This document shows positions 28,334-37,750 of a DNA stretch of 64,000 nucleotides, one piece after another (the stretch's first letter is position 1; the number at the start of each line of letters is the position of its first letter). The DNA lies in the NCBI RefSeq assembly GCF_012927045.1, contig NZ_JABBFW010000004.1, positions 62,001 through 126,000 on the forward strand. Direction: 5' to 3'. The notes under the pieces were generated by a model. It was not told the origin of the DNA. It worked only from the letters and a program-made list of their open reading frames with translations, and made no database searches. This DNA comes from Azohydromonas caseinilytica (GTDB lineage Bacteria > Pseudomonadota > Gammaproteobacteria > Burkholderiales > Burkholderiaceae_C). The position numbers and the translations under genes are program-made.

Positions 28334-29176
28334 TCAAACGGCCAACGCCTCCCGCAGCCTCTCCGCCTCCGCCCCGAACCCATACGCATCCATCCCCAGC
28401 GCGCCGTAGGTGTGGCTCTCATGCAGCCGCAGCGGCGCCGTGTCGCGCCCGCCCGCGCCGGCAGCCACGTACCAGGGCAGCAGGTGCTCGTCGGTGGGGT
28501 GCATCAGCGCGGCATGCGGCGCCTGGGCGCGGTAGTCGAACAGCGCGTCCCAATCCCGCGCCGCGGCGCGCTCGGCGAACCACTCGCGGAACGCCTTGCT
28601 CTCGGCCTTTTCCGGCGCGTCGATGGGCGCGCGGCCGGTGAAGGTGGACAGCAGCCGCAGGTTGTGCGTGATCGAGCCGCTGCCCATCACCAGCACGCCG
28701 CGCGCGCGCAGCGCGGCCAGGGCCTCACCGAGGGCGAACTGCTGCGCCGGCGGCGCCATCGGCATCCAGGCCAGCGGCAGCACCGGCACGTCGGCCTGCG
28801 GATAGACGTAGCGCAGCGGCGTCCAGATGCCGTGGTCCAGGCCGCCTTCGGCCAGCACATGCGCCGTCACGCCGGACTGCGCCAGCAGCGCCTTCACCTC
28901 CTCGGCCAGCGCCGGCGCGCCGGGCGCGTCGTAGCGCATCTCGTACAGCGCCTGCGGGAAGCCGCCGAAGTCGGGCACGGCCTCATGGCGCTCGGCGGCC
29001 AGCAGCACCGGCTCGCGCGTGAGCGTATGCGCCGACACGGCCAGGATCGCGCGCGGGCGGCCGAAAACGGCGTCGATGGCCGGGCCCAGGCGCTCCATGA
29101 AGGCGCCCGCCGCGCCGGGCTCCAGCGCGATCATGGGCGAGCCGTGGGACAGGAAAAGCGAAGGCAGCGTGTTCAT
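28334..29176 (-). CDS. ygiD: LigB/DODA-type extradiol dioxygenase, YgiD-like
   Basis: 280 residues from the ATG at 29176 (an ATG at 29185 would add three residues). Class III extradiol ring-cleavage fold: PSLFLSHGSPMIAL at the start, GLDHGIWTPLRYVYP, the GSGSITHNLR metal-ligand segment and PTDEHLLPWYVA near the end match the 4,5-DOPA-dioxygenase/YgiD group. It cleaves a catechol using a non-haem metal in the cytoplasm; the natural substrate of bacterial members is uncertain. It is divergent from the FtsX-type permease gene with 94 bp between. Confidence 0.9.
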   Translation of the reverse strand: MNTLPSLFLSHGSPMIALEPGAAGAFMERLGPAIDAVFGRPRAILAVSAHTLTREPVLLAAERHEAVPDFGGFPQALYEMRYDAPGAPALAEEVKALLAQSGVTAHVLAEGGLDHGIWTPLRYVYPQADVPVLPLAWMPMAPPAQQFALGEALAALRARGVLVMGSGSITHNLRLLSTFTGRAPIDAPEKAESKAFREWFAERAAARDWDALFDYRAQAPHAALMHPTDEHLLPWYVAAGAGGRDTAPLRLHESHTYGALGMDAYGFGAEAERLREALAV

Positions 29177-29270
29177 GCGCTCCATTGAAGCAGCCCGCCG
29201 CGGCGCGGGCGTTGCAGGGCTTTGCACCCGGCATTCAGCCGGCTGAACCGGCTCGGTTATCGTCCCCGCC

Positions 29271-31886
29271 ATGACCCCCGACGCCCCGTCCTCCGCCGCG
29301 GTCGCGGCGACCACTTCCCACGGCCCGGCCGCCTCCACCCCGGCCAGCGCCCCGCTGTCGCCCTCCATCGTGAAGCTGGCCTGGCGCCAGACCTGGCGCG
29401 ACCTGCGCGCCGGCGAGCTGCGGCTGCTGGTGGTGGCGGTGCTGCTGGCGGTGGCGGCGCTCACCGCCGTGGGCTTCTTCGCCAACCGGCTCAATGCCGG
29501 CCTGGCGCGCGACGCCGGGGCGCTGCTGGGCGGCGACGCGTTGGTGGCGGCCGACCACCCGCTGCCGCCGGCCTTCGAGGCCCAGGCGCGCGCGCTGGGC
29601 CTGCGCGTCACGCAGCACGCCACCTTCCCCAGCATGGCGCTGGCGCCGGAGGAGCAGGGCGGCGCCACGCGGCTGGTGGCGGTGAAGGCGGTGGGCGAGG
29701 GCTACCCCTTGCGCGGCGCGGTGCGGGTGCGCGAGCAACCGGATGCGGCGGCGCGGGCGGCCACGGCCATCCCGTCGCCGGGCAGCGTGTGGGTGGACGC
29801 CGCGGTGCTGGACGCGCTGCAGCTGCGCGTGGGCGATGCGCTGCTGCTGGGCGAGTCGCGGCTGCGCATCGAGCGCGTCATCGCCTTCGAGCCGGACCGT
29901 GGCGCCGGCTTCCTGGCCTTCGCGCCGCGGGTGATGCTGCGGCAGTCGGACCTGGCGGCCACGCAGCTGATCCAGCCCGCCAGCCGCGTCACCTACCGCC
30001 TGGCCGTGGCGGCGCCGGGCGACAGCGGCGCGGCGGTGCGCCGCTTCACCGACTGGGCCCAGGAGCAGATCCGCAGCCAGAACCTGCGCGGCCTGCGCGT
30101 GGAGTCGCTGGAGGCCAGCCGCCCGGAGATGCGCCAGACGCTGGAGCGGGCCAACAAGTTCCTCAACCTCGTGGCGCTGCTGGCGGCGCTGCTGGCCGCC
30201 GTGGCGGTGGCCATCGCCGCGCGCGACTTCGCGCAGCGCCACCTCGACGACTGCGCGCTGCTGCGCGTGCTGGGCCTGCCGCAGCGCGCCATCGCCTCGG
30301 CCTACGTGCTGGAGTTCGGCGCCGTGGGCCTGCTGGCCAGCGCGCTGGGCGTGGCCGCGGGCTGGGGCATCCACCATGTGTTCGTGCTGCTGCTGGGCGC
30401 GCTGGTGGAGGCCGAGCTGCCCGGCGCCGGCTGGCAGCCCGCCGCCTTCGGATTGGGCGTCGGTTTCACGCTGCTGTTCGGCTTCGGGCTGCCCCCTGTT
30501 CTTCAATTGGCCCGCGTGCCGGCCTTGCGCGTCATCCGGCGCGACGTGGGGCAGTTGAAGGCGGCCTCGCTGGTGGTGCTGCTGGCCGGGGCGCTGGGCT
30601 TCGCGGCGCTGCTGGTGGCCGCCTCGTCGGACCTGAAGATGGGCCTGATCGCCGTGGGCGGCTTCGCCGGCGCGGTGGCGCTGTTCGCGCTCATCGCCTG
30701 GGGCGCGGTGCTGCTGCTGCGCCGCGCGGTGCCGCGCGCGCGCAAGGCGCCGCGCTGGCTGGTGCTGGCCACGCGCCAGGTGGCGGCGCGGCCGGGCTTC
30801 GCGGTGCTGCAGGTGTCGGCGCTGGCCGTGGGGCTGCTGGCGCTGGTGCTGCTGGTGCTGCTGCGCACGGACCTGATCGACAGCTGGCGCCAGGCCACGC
30901 CGCCCAATGCGCCCAACCGCTTCGTCATCAACCTGCAGCCCGACCAGGCGGAGCCATTCCGCCGCATGCTCAGCGAGGCCGGCGTGCAGGGCTATGACTG
31001 GTACCCGATGTTCCGCGGCCGGCTGGTGGCCATCAACGGCCGCAACGTCAAGGGCGAGGAGTGGAGCGAGGAGCGCGCGCAGCGCCTGGCCGAGCGCGAG
31101 TTCAACCTCAGCCACGACGCGCAGATGCCCGGGCACAACCAGGTCGCGGCGGGCAAGTGGACGCCCGACGAGCCCGATGCCGTGAGCGTGGAGGAGGGAC
31201 TGGCGCAGACGCTGGGCTTGAAGCTGGGCGACCGGCTGCGCTTCGACGTGGCCGGCGTGATGCACGAGGGCCGCATCACCAGCCTGCGCAAGGTGGACTG
31301 GGGCTCGATGCGGGTGAACTTCTTCGTGATGTTCCCGCGCGAGCGCATGGACGAGGTGCCCGCCACCTTCATTTCCGCCTTCCGCGCGCCGGCCGTGCCG
31401 GGCTTCGACAACCGGCTGGTGCGCGAATTTCCCAACGTCACCAACATCGACATTTCCGCCTCGCTGGCGCAGGTGCAGGCGGTGCTGGACCAGGTGATCC
31501 GCGCCGTGGAGTTCCTGTTCGGCTTCACGCTGGCGGCCGGGCTGGTGGTGCTTTTTGCCGCCGTGACGGCCACGCGCGAGGCGCGCGAGCGCGAGTACGC
31601 GGTGATGCGCGCCCTGGGCGCGGGCCGCGCGCTGCTGCAGCGCGTGCAGCGCGCCGAGCTGCTGGGCGTGGGCGCGCTGGCGGGCTTCCTGGCCTCGGTG
31701 GCGGCGGTGGCGGTCGGCTGGGCGCTGGCGAAGTACGCCTTCGAGTTCACGTGGCGGCCCTCGCCGCTGGTGCCGCTGGCCGGCACCGCCGCCGGCGCGC
31801 TGCTGGCGCTGGCCGCGGGCTGGTGGGGCCTGCGCGGCGTGCTGCGCCGGCCGGTGGTGCAGACGCTGCGCAGGGCGGCGGAGTAG
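29271..31886 (+). CDS. FtsX/MacB-type ABC transporter permease (YbbP-like), no ATPase alongside
   Basis: 871 residues. A cytoplasmic N-terminal tail leads to a transmembrane segment (about residues 60-75), a periplasmic MacB-like domain, a core FtsX domain (LNLVALLAALLAAVAVAIAARDF near residues 297-320), a second periplasmic domain and a final FtsX domain (EYAVMRALGAGRALLQRVQ). This duplicated architecture matches YbbP-type permeases, which normally lie next to a YbbA-like ATPase and an esterase. Neither is present here, so the ATPase must be encoded elsewhere. The role is probably extraction or release of envelope lipophilic molecules; the substrate is unknown. Confidence 0.88.
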   Translation: MTPDAPSSAAVAATTSHGPAASTPASAPLSPSIVKLAWRQTWRDLRAGELRLLVVAVLLAVAALTAVGFFANRLNAGLARDAGALLGGDALVAADHPLPPAFEAQARALGLRVTQHATFPSMALAPEEQGGATRLVAVKAVGEGYPLRGAVRVREQPDAAARAATAIPSPGSVWVDAAVLDALQLRVGDALLLGESRLRIERVIAFEPDRGAGFLAFAPRVMLRQSDLAATQLIQPASRVTYRLAVAAPGDSGAAVRRFTDWAQEQIRSQNLRGLRVESLEASRPEMRQTLERANKFLNLVALLAALLAAVAVAIAARDFAQRHLDDCALLRVLGLPQRAIASAYVLEFGAVGLLASALGVAAGWGIHHVFVLLLGALVEAELPGAGWQPAAFGLGVGFTLLFGFGLPPVLQLARVPALRVIRRDVGQLKAASLVVLLAGALGFAALLVAASSDLKMGLIAVGGFAGAVALFALIAWGAVLLLRRAVPRARKAPRWLVLATRQVAARPGFAVLQVSALAVGLLALVLLVLLRTDLIDSWRQATPPNAPNRFVINLQPDQAEPFRRMLSEAGVQGYDWYPMFRGRLVAINGRNVKGEEWSEERAQRLAEREFNLSHDAQMPGHNQVAAGKWTPDEPDAVSVEEGLAQTLGLKLGDRLRFDVAGVMHEGRITSLRKVDWGSMRVNFFVMFPRERMDEVPATFISAFRAPAVPGFDNRLVREFPNVTNIDISASLAQVQAVLDQVIRAVEFLFGFTLAAGLVVLFAAVTATREAREREYAVMRALGAGRALLQRVQRAELLGVGALAGFLASVAAVAVGWALAKYAFEFTWRPSPLVPLAGTAAGALLALAAGWWGLRGVLRRPVVQTLRRAAE

Positions 31887-32066
31887 GGTGCGGGCGGCAG
31901 CTCTGGCAGCCGGGGATTGGTCAGAATTTCTGGATAAGAACCTCAATATTTGAGGTAACTGTCCAGGTGGGTTGAACAATATCGGCTCGAGCCTGTAGAA
32001 CCAGCGGCGGCGCGGCTCCCCCATCCGGGGCCGGCCGCGCGCCCGCCGTTTGCTGCGGGGCAGGCC

Positions 32067-33041
32067 ATGAAGCCCACCATCCGTGCCCGCATCCCCGGAG
32101 ACAAGCTGCATCACGCCGTGCCGCGCGCCTATCACGAGGCGCTGCGCAAGGCCACGCGCCCCGAGGCGCAGTACTCGCTGCTGCTGTTCGCGCATGCGCC
32201 GCGCGACGTGGTGCCCTCGCCGCCGGTGCGCAAGGCGTTGCGCCGGCTGGGCGAGCCCGCGCCCGACGGCGTGGTGGCCGTGGGCACGGTGTTCACCGAG
32301 GAGGCGCTGAAGCTGCTCGACGAGGCCGGCGCCCGGGTGGTGGCCTACCGCAAGTCGCGCTGGACCGACGAGTCGGCGCGCCAGCGGCAACTCAAGCCCG
32401 GCGGCATCGGCCCCGCGCCGCAGGGCAAAGGCGAGCTGCACCCCCCCGCGCTGCCGCCCTGCCTGGACGACGCCGCGCTGCATTCATGCGAGCTGGTGCT
32501 GGCCCATGCCTGCGCCTACACGGATGCCGCGGCGCCCGACGAGGAGCCGGGCGGCGTGCCGGCCGAGGCCGACCCGATGGCGCCGGCCGATGCCGACGAC
32601 CTGCTGGCCGGCTACGCCAACACGAATTACTTCGTTGCCGGGCTGGACGCGCCGCTGCACCCGGGCGACCGCAACCCAGCGCTGGCGGGCTTCCTGGCGG
32701 GGCAGGGCGCGCGCTCGCTGGCCGTGCTCACGGCCTACAACCCGCGCAGCCAGATGCTGTCGCTGGAGGAGAACGCGCGGCGCCAGGGCGCGCTGCGCGC
32801 CGCGCTGGAGGCGGCCGGGCTGCGTTGCGTCGAGGCCGAGGGCCGGGCCCGCGACGGCAGCGCGCGGCCGGTGGAGCCGCTGCTGGCCGTCTTCGACGCG
32901 CCGCCGCTGCTGCTGCAGCGGCTGATGGAGGAGTTCGGCCAGAACGCGGTGCTGCTGGCCGCGGCCGATGCGCCGCCGCGCCTGTGGCTGCGGCCGACCT
33001 TCATGCGCGAGCTGGCGCGCGAGGAGTACGCCAGCAGCTGA
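32067..33041 (+). CDS. DUF3293-domain protein with an unrecognised N-terminal domain
   Basis: 324 residues. The C-terminal part (about residues 175-315) is a DUF3293 domain: GYANTNYFVAG, GDRNPALAGFLAGQGA, VLTAYNPRSQMLSLEEN and FGQNAVLLA. The first ~110 residues (QYSLLLFAHAPRDVVPSPPV, VVAVGTVFTEEALKLLDEAG) form a separate globular domain that I cannot assign. A Pro/Gly-rich linker joins them. Stand-alone DUF3293 proteins are usually near 140 residues, so this is a fusion. The function of both parts is unknown. It converges with a chemoreceptor gene 10 nt away. Confidence 0.8.
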   Translation: MKPTIRARIPGDKLHHAVPRAYHEALRKATRPEAQYSLLLFAHAPRDVVPSPPVRKALRRLGEPAPDGVVAVGTVFTEEALKLLDEAGARVVAYRKSRWTDESARQRQLKPGGIGPAPQGKGELHPPALPPCLDDAALHSCELVLAHACAYTDAAAPDEEPGGVPAEADPMAPADADDLLAGYANTNYFVAGLDAPLHPGDRNPALAGFLAGQGARSLAVLTAYNPRSQMLSLEENARRQGALRAALEAAGLRCVEAEGRARDGSARPVEPLLAVFDAPPLLLQRLMEEFGQNAVLLAAADAPPRLWLRPTFMRELAREEYASS

Positions 33042-33051
33042 GGCGCCCAGG

Positions 33052-34851
33052 TCAGAAGTTGACCCACTCCGCGGCGTCGGCCTCCTCGCGGGCCGTGCGC
33101 GCGGCCGGGGCAGCGGGGGCCATGGGAGCCGCCAGGGCGGTGTGCACCGGCGCCGCCTTGCGCATGGATGCGCTCGGCATGGGCGCCGCGGCGGCGCGGG
33201 GCTCGGCCGGGGCCGCGACCGGAGCTGCGGCCGGTGCCGGAGGGAACTGGAAGTCCACCGGGGCCACCAGGCGGCTGGTCGCCGGGGTGCCGGCGGCCTG
33301 GTAGCCGTCGAGCTTGAAGCCGTGCACGACCTGCGCCAGGCGGGCGGCCTGCTGGTTCAGGCTCTCGGCGGCGGCGGCGCTTTGCTCCACCAGCGCGGCG
33401 TTCTGCTGCGTCACCTGGTCCAGCTGCGACACCGCGTCGCCCACCTGGTTGATGCCCTGGCTCTGCTCGGTGCTGGCCGCGGCGATCTCGTTGATGAGGT
33501 CGCTGACGCGGCGCACCTGGCTCACGATCTCGTGCATGGTGCGGCCGGCGTCGTCCACCAGGTGCGAGCCGGTTTCCACCTTCTGCACGCTGGAGCCGAT
33601 GAGGGACTTGATTTCCTTGGCCGCCTCGGCGCTGCGCTGCGCCAGGCTGCGCACCTCGCCGGCCACCACGGCGAAGCCGCGGCCCTGCTCGCCGGCGCGC
33701 GCGGCTTCCACCGCGGCGTTGAGCGCCAGGATGTTGGTCTGGAAGGCGATGCCGTCGATCACGCCGATGATGTCGGCGATCTTGCGCGAGCCCGCGCTGA
33801 TCTCCTCCATGGTGGACACCACGCGCGTCATCACCGCGCCGCCTTCCGCGGCGGCATGGCTGGCGCTGTGGGCCAGCTGCGTGGCCTGCGCGGCGGTGTC
33901 GGCGTTGTGCTTGACGGTGGAGGTGAGCTGCTCCATCGAGGCCGCGGTCTGCTGCAGGTTGGAGGCCTGCTCCTCGGTGCGCTGGCTCAGGTCGGCGTTG
34001 CCGGTGGCGATCTGCTGGCTGCCCGTGGCGATGGAGTCGCTGCTCTGGCGCACGCGGGCCACGATGTCCTGGAGGCTGTGGTTCATGGTGTCCAGCGCCT
34101 GCAGCAGCTCGCCGGTCTCGTCCTGGCGCGTGACCTGCACGCGCGAGGTCAGGTCGCCGGCGGCCACGGTCTTGGCCACCTTCACCGCCTGCAGGATGGG
34201 TGCCGTGATGGTGCGGGTGAGCCACCAGGCGAAGCCCGCGCCCACCACCAGCGCGATCACGCCCAGCACCAGGATCTCCACGCGGGCGGAAGAGATGTCG
34301 CCGGTGACCTGCTCGTTGCTGGCCGCCATGAGCCCCTTCTGCAGCTCGGAGAAGACTTCCACCTCGTTCTGCAGCCGGTCGATGGCCGGCAGCGTCTCGG
34401 CGGTGAGCAGCGCCGAGGCCTCGTCGCGCTGGCCCTTGCCCAGCAGCTGCTCCACCTTGGTGAAGGAGGCGACGTAGGCGGCGCGGTATTCCTTGATCCG
34501 GCCGATGATGGCCTTGCCCTGGTCGGTGTAGGCCAGCCGGTCCATCGTCTCCAGCGACTCGCTCACCTTCTGCTTGTTGGAGGCGATGTGCTGCTTGATC
34601 CGCTGCAGGTCAGCTTCGTCCTTGGCGAAGAACAGCTCCATGGTGCGGCGGGCGTTGGCGCGGGTGTAGGCGTTGAGCGTGGCCGTGGCCTCGGACTTCA
34701 CCCAGTCCACCTCGATGGCGCGGTCGGACGCGGCGCCGACCTTGTTGAGGTTGACCAGGGCGGTCACGACGATGCCGAGCATCAGCACCAGCACGGCGGC
34801 GAAGCCCATGCCCAGGCGCGAACCGAGTCGGAGCTTGTTGAAGGAAATCAT
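33052..34851 (-). CDS. Methyl-accepting chemotaxis protein with C-terminal EWVNF
   Basis: 599 residues. Transmembrane segment 1 at about 10-32, a four-helix-bundle periplasmic sensor ([20 protein letters not shown]), transmembrane segment 2 near 190-210 ([19 protein letters not shown]), HAMP, and the signalling hairpin with the invariant tip [20 protein letters not shown]. The protein ends AEWVNF, an xWxxF-type tether like the NWETF motif that binds CheR/CheB in enteric receptors. It stands alone, away from the che operon; a weak sigma-28-like site lies at 34910-34936. Confidence 0.95.
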   Translation of the reverse strand: MISFNKLRLGSRLGMGFAAVLVLMLGIVVTALVNLNKVGAASDRAIEVDWVKSEATATLNAYTRANARRTMELFFAKDEADLQRIKQHIASNKQKVSESLETMDRLAYTDQGKAIIGRIKEYRAAYVASFTKVEQLLGKGQRDEASALLTAETLPAIDRLQNEVEVFSELQKGLMAASNEQVTGDISSARVEILVLGVIALVVGAGFAWWLTRTITAPILQAVKVAKTVAAGDLTSRVQVTRQDETGELLQALDTMNHSLQDIVARVRQSSDSIATGSQQIATGNADLSQRTEEQASNLQQTAASMEQLTSTVKHNADTAAQATQLAHSASHAAAEGGAVMTRVVSTMEEISAGSRKIADIIGVIDGIAFQTNILALNAAVEAARAGEQGRGFAVVAGEVRSLAQRSAEAAKEIKSLIGSSVQKVETGSHLVDDAGRTMHEIVSQVRRVSDLINEIAAASTEQSQGINQVGDAVSQLDQVTQQNAALVEQSAAAAESLNQQAARLAQVVHGFKLDGYQAAGTPATSRLVAPVDFQFPPAPAAAPVAAPAEPRAAAAPMPSASMRKAAPVHTALAAPMAPAAPAARTAREEADAAEWVNF

Positions 34852-34909
34852 GGCTTGGTCTTTCAGGCACCCGAGGCTTCCGGGCGCACGCTTGAGCTGC
34901 GATAACTGC

Positions 34910-34936
34910 TCATCGGGATGTCACGGATGGACTGAA
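34910..34936 (-). promoter_or_regulatory. Weak sigma-28-like promoter upstream of the lone chemoreceptor
   Basis: On the minus strand TTCAGTCC - 11 nt - CCCGATGA, 59 bp before the start at 34851. The minus-10 box matches GCCGATAA at six of eight positions; the minus-35 match is poor. Reported only because chemoreceptors are normally FliA-dependent. Confidence 0.3.
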
Positions 34937-35090
34937 GGGTCCAGAGCTGTAACGGCGTGCCGGACTCCACGTCGATTGATCCATCTCAAGCATGACCATT
35001 CGGAGGATGGCGGCTGGCATGGGAAGCGCGCCGGGCGCTGCGTGCAGAATTCGCGCTTCCCAGGCCGTTGCCCCCGCCGCCCTTTTCGCC

Positions 35091-35603
35091 ATGCCTTCCG
35101 ACGCCGCCCCGCCCGCCGATCTCCTGGCCATCGAGCTCTATGACCAGCCCGGGCACCTGATCCGGCGCGCGCAGCAGATCGCCGTGTCGGTGTTCTACGA
35201 GGAGGTCGGGCGCGAGGTGACGCCGATCCAGTATTCGGTGCTGCGCATGCTCCAGGAGAAGCCCGGGCTGGACCAGGTGCGGCTGGCGCAGGAGGTGGCG
35301 CTGGACACCTCCACCGCCGCCGAGATCGCCGCGCGGCTGGAGAACAAGGGCTGGATCACGCGCGAGGTGCTGCCGCGGCGCCAGCGCCGGCTGCTGCTCA
35401 CGGCCGAGGGCGAGGCGGTGCTGGCGCGCACCGTGCCCGGCGTGCGGCGCATGCAGCAGGCGCTGCTGTCGCACCTGGAGGCCGACGAGCAGCGCGAGTT
35501 CCTGCGCCTGCTGCGCAAGTTCGTGGACCTGGGCAACGAGTACAGCCGCGCGCCGCTGCGCTCGGGCAGCGCGAGCGAGGCGCTGGCGCCGCAGGAAACC
35601 TGA
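35091..35603 (+). CDS. MarR-family transcriptional regulator
   Basis: 170 residues from the ATG at 35091. A winged-helix core is visible: TPIQYSVLRMLQEKPGLDQVRLAQEVALDTSTAAEIAARLENKG-type recognition region, then the wing REVLPRRQRRLLLTAEGE. MarR dimers usually repress until a phenolic or other small ligand binds. It lies 1.1 kb from vanA and points towards it, with a DUF2272 gene between on the other strand. An inverted repeat in the vanA promoter (36522-36540) is a plausible target. That link is inference. Confidence 0.92.
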   Translation: MPSDAAPPADLLAIELYDQPGHLIRRAQQIAVSVFYEEVGREVTPIQYSVLRMLQEKPGLDQVRLAQEVALDTSTAAEIAARLENKGWITREVLPRRQRRLLLTAEGEAVLARTVPGVRRMQQALLSHLEADEQREFLRLLRKFVDLGNEYSRAPLRSGSASEALAPQET

Positions 35604-35621
35604 GCCCGCGCGCGCCGCGGC

Positions 35622-36416
35622 TCAGGGCAGGTGGTTGCGCAGCACCACGATCCACGGCCGCTGCGGCGAGGGCTCCAGCAAGCCGCCTTCGCGCAGCCGC
35701 ACGCGCGTCCAGGTGACGGCGTCGCGCACGTTGCCGCCGATGGCGCCCAGCGTGCCGTTGCCGATCTCCACCACCACGTCGCAGTGGTAGCCGCCGCGGC
35801 TGTCGGGGTCGGCCAGCTGCGCGAAGGACCACACCCGCAGCGCGGTCGCGTCGCGCGGGGCGCAGATCAGGTCGCCCACCGCCGGCGGCGTCGTGGCGGC
35901 GTCCAGCGCCTCGAAGCCCTGCGGGTCGGGCGCGTCGTGGATGTGCTTGATGTAGTGCCAGTGCAGCGCGCTGCCCGGGAAGCGCTCGGCGCCGATGCCC
36001 GCGGCCTTCACGAGAAAGCTGATGAACACCGCCGACCACGGGATCAGGGAGCCGTCGCCGTACTGCGCCTCCTCGGCCTGCAACCCGGCGCCGTTGTCGA
36101 GGGCCTGCCAGTACAGCAGCACGCGGCTGCTGAAGTCCGGGACATGCTCGCGCCCCGGCGCCGTGGCGGCGGGCCATTCGTAGGTGTCGGTGGCCGCGTC
36201 CCACACGCCGCGGCCCCACAGCGCCCATTCCTGCCGGGCGGTGAAGACCAGGCGCTGCCGCGGCGTGGGCAGCGTGACGACCCGGCCGCCGGCCCCGGTG
36301 GGTGCCGTCTGCTGTTCGCCTGAAGCCTCGCCCGGGGGCTCGACCGGCGTGCTGCAGCCGCCCAGCAGCAGGAGGACCGTGGCGGTCAAGGTGATGAGGA
36401 AAGTGCGGATCGGCAT
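35622..36416 (-). CDS. DUF2272-domain lipoprotein
   Basis: 264 residues. Lipoprotein signal with lipobox LLGGC (Cys21). The body matches DUF2272: RQEWALWGRGVWD, RVLLYWQAL, SLIPWSAVFISFLVKAAGI, HWHYIKHI and YHCDVVVEIGNGTLGAIGGNV. This domain belongs to the CHAP/NlpC-P60 hydrolase neighbourhood, so a peptidoglycan-related role is possible, though no activity is proven. It converges with the MarR gene (18 nt) and is divergent from vanA with 254 bp between. Confidence 0.85.
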   Translation of the reverse strand: MPIRTFLITLTATVLLLLGGCSTPVEPPGEASGEQQTAPTGAGGRVVTLPTPRQRLVFTARQEWALWGRGVWDAATDTYEWPAATAPGREHVPDFSSRVLLYWQALDNGAGLQAEEAQYGDGSLIPWSAVFISFLVKAAGIGAERFPGSALHWHYIKHIHDAPDPQGFEALDAATTPPAVGDLICAPRDATALRVWSFAQLADPDSRGGYHCDVVVEIGNGTLGAIGGNVRDAVTWTRVRLREGGLLEPSPQRPWIVVLRNHLP

Positions 36417-36521
36417 GGTTGCGGGGCCTTGAGCAAGCGGCTTGCGTGTCTATCGACCGGGCCACGGATTAGGGAAAGCCCTGAGCCGCACCGTCTTCCC
36501 CGAGAAAGCCACGATCCGTAC

Positions 36522-36553
36522 ACTGAATGACATATTCAGTGCTCTGAATGACA
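36522..36553. promoter_or_regulatory. Inverted repeat plus direct repeat upstream of vanAB: probable operator
   Basis: ACTGAAT-GACAT-ATTCAGT is a perfect 7-bp inverted repeat (36522-36540). The decamer CTGAATGACA at 36523-36532 recurs at 36544-36553, exactly 21 bp or two helical turns downstream. The region is AT-richer than its surroundings and lies 118-149 bp upstream of vanA. Spacing and symmetry suit a MarR- or GntR-type dimer binding two neighbouring sites. Confidence 0.6.
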
Positions 36554-36670
36554 GGGGCGCCCGTACCGATCGCGGCGCCTGCCGAGCCGGCGCACGGCTT
36601 GCCGCGACCCGGGGCGGGACGTGGCGCGATGCGTCCACCGACTGGCTGGAATCCCAGAGGAGATACACAC

Positions 36671-37750
36671 ATGTTCCCCAAGAACACCTGGTACGTCGCC
36701 TGCACGCCCGACGAGATCGAGGGCAAGCCGCTGGGCCGCAAGGTCTGCAATGAGGCCATCGTCTTCTACCGCCAGGCCGACGGCAGTCCGGCCGCGGTGG
36801 AGGACTTCTGCCCGCACCGCGGCGCGCCGCTGTCGCTGGGCTACGTGTCCGACGGCAAGCTCGTGTGCGGCTACCACGGCCTGGAGATGGGCTGTGACGG
36901 CAAGGCCGTCGCCATGCCGGGCCAGCGTGTGCGCGGCTTCCCGTGCATCAAGAGCTACGCCACGGTGGAGCGCCACGGCTTCATCTGGGTGTGGCCCGGC
37001 GACAAGGACCAGGCCGACCCCGCGCTCATCCCGGACCTGCACTGGGCCCACGATCCCGAGTGGGCCTACGGCGGCGGCTACTACCACGTCAGGTGCGACT
37101 ACCGGCTCATGATCGACAACCTGATGGACCTCACGCACGAGACCTACGTGCACTCCACGTCCATCGGCCAGAAGGAGATCGACGAGACGCCGTGCACCAC
37201 GAAGGTCGAGGGCGACCACGTCATCACCAGCCGCTTCATGAACGAGCTGCCCGAGGCGCCGCCGTTCTGGAAGCTGGCGCTGCGCGGCCACGGGCTGCCC
37301 GATGACCAGCGCGTGGACCGCTGGCAGATCTGCCACTTCAACCCGCCCACGCACGTGATGATCGAGGTGGGCGTGGCGCTGGCCGGCCACGGCGGCTACG
37401 ACGCGCCGGCGGACAAGAAGGTCTACGCCATCGTGGTGGACTTCATCACGCCCGAGACCGAGACCTCGCATCACTACTTCTGGGGCATGGCGCGGCACTT
37501 CAAGCCGCAGGACCCGGCGCTGACCGTGGCCATCCGCGAGGGCCAGCGCAAGGTCTTCGGCGAGGACCTGCAGATGCTGGAGCGCCAGCAGGCCAACCTC
37601 AGCACCTGGCCCGAGAGGAAGCTGCTGATGCTCAACATCGACGCCGGCGGCGTGCAGTCGCGCCGTGTCATCGACCGCGTCCTGGCCGCCGAGCGCAGCG
37701 CGTCGGCCGACCGGCTCGCCGCTGCCTCCACCGCGGAGATGGCGAAATGA
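36671..37750 (+). CDS. vanA: Vanillate O-demethylase oxygenase component
   Basis: 359 residues; the ATG at 36671 has AGAGGAGA upstream. The Rieske cluster is CPHR..CGYHG (Cys47, His49, Cys66, His69) and the mononuclear iron site is in DNLMDLTHETYVHS. The opening FPKNTWYVACTPDEIEGKPLGR is the VanA-family signature. It removes the methyl group of vanillate as formaldehyde, giving protocatechuate, using electrons from VanB. Coupled to vanB by ATGA overlap. Related methoxybenzoate demethylases share the fold, so substrate range may be wider than vanillate. Confidence 0.93.
   Translation: MFPKNTWYVACTPDEIEGKPLGRKVCNEAIVFYRQADGSPAAVEDFCPHRGAPLSLGYVSDGKLVCGYHGLEMGCDGKAVAMPGQRVRGFPCIKSYATVERHGFIWVWPGDKDQADPALIPDLHWAHDPEWAYGGGYYHVRCDYRLMIDNLMDLTHETYVHSTSIGQKEIDETPCTTKVEGDHVITSRFMNELPEAPPFWKLALRGHGLPDDQRVDRWQICHFNPPTHVMIEVGVALAGHGGYDAPADKKVYAIVVDFITPETETSHHYFWGMARHFKPQDPALTVAIREGQRKVFGEDLQMLERQQANLSTWPERKLLMLNIDAGGVQSRRVIDRVLAAERSASADRLAAASTAEMAK

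Noticed and set aside
29235-32483. Very long minus-strand open frame (over 1000 codons) opposite the FtsX-type permease
   Set aside because: The sense strand encodes a clear permease. The antisense product is a His/Arg/Gln/Ala-rich shadow typical of high-GC DNA and has no recognisable domain.
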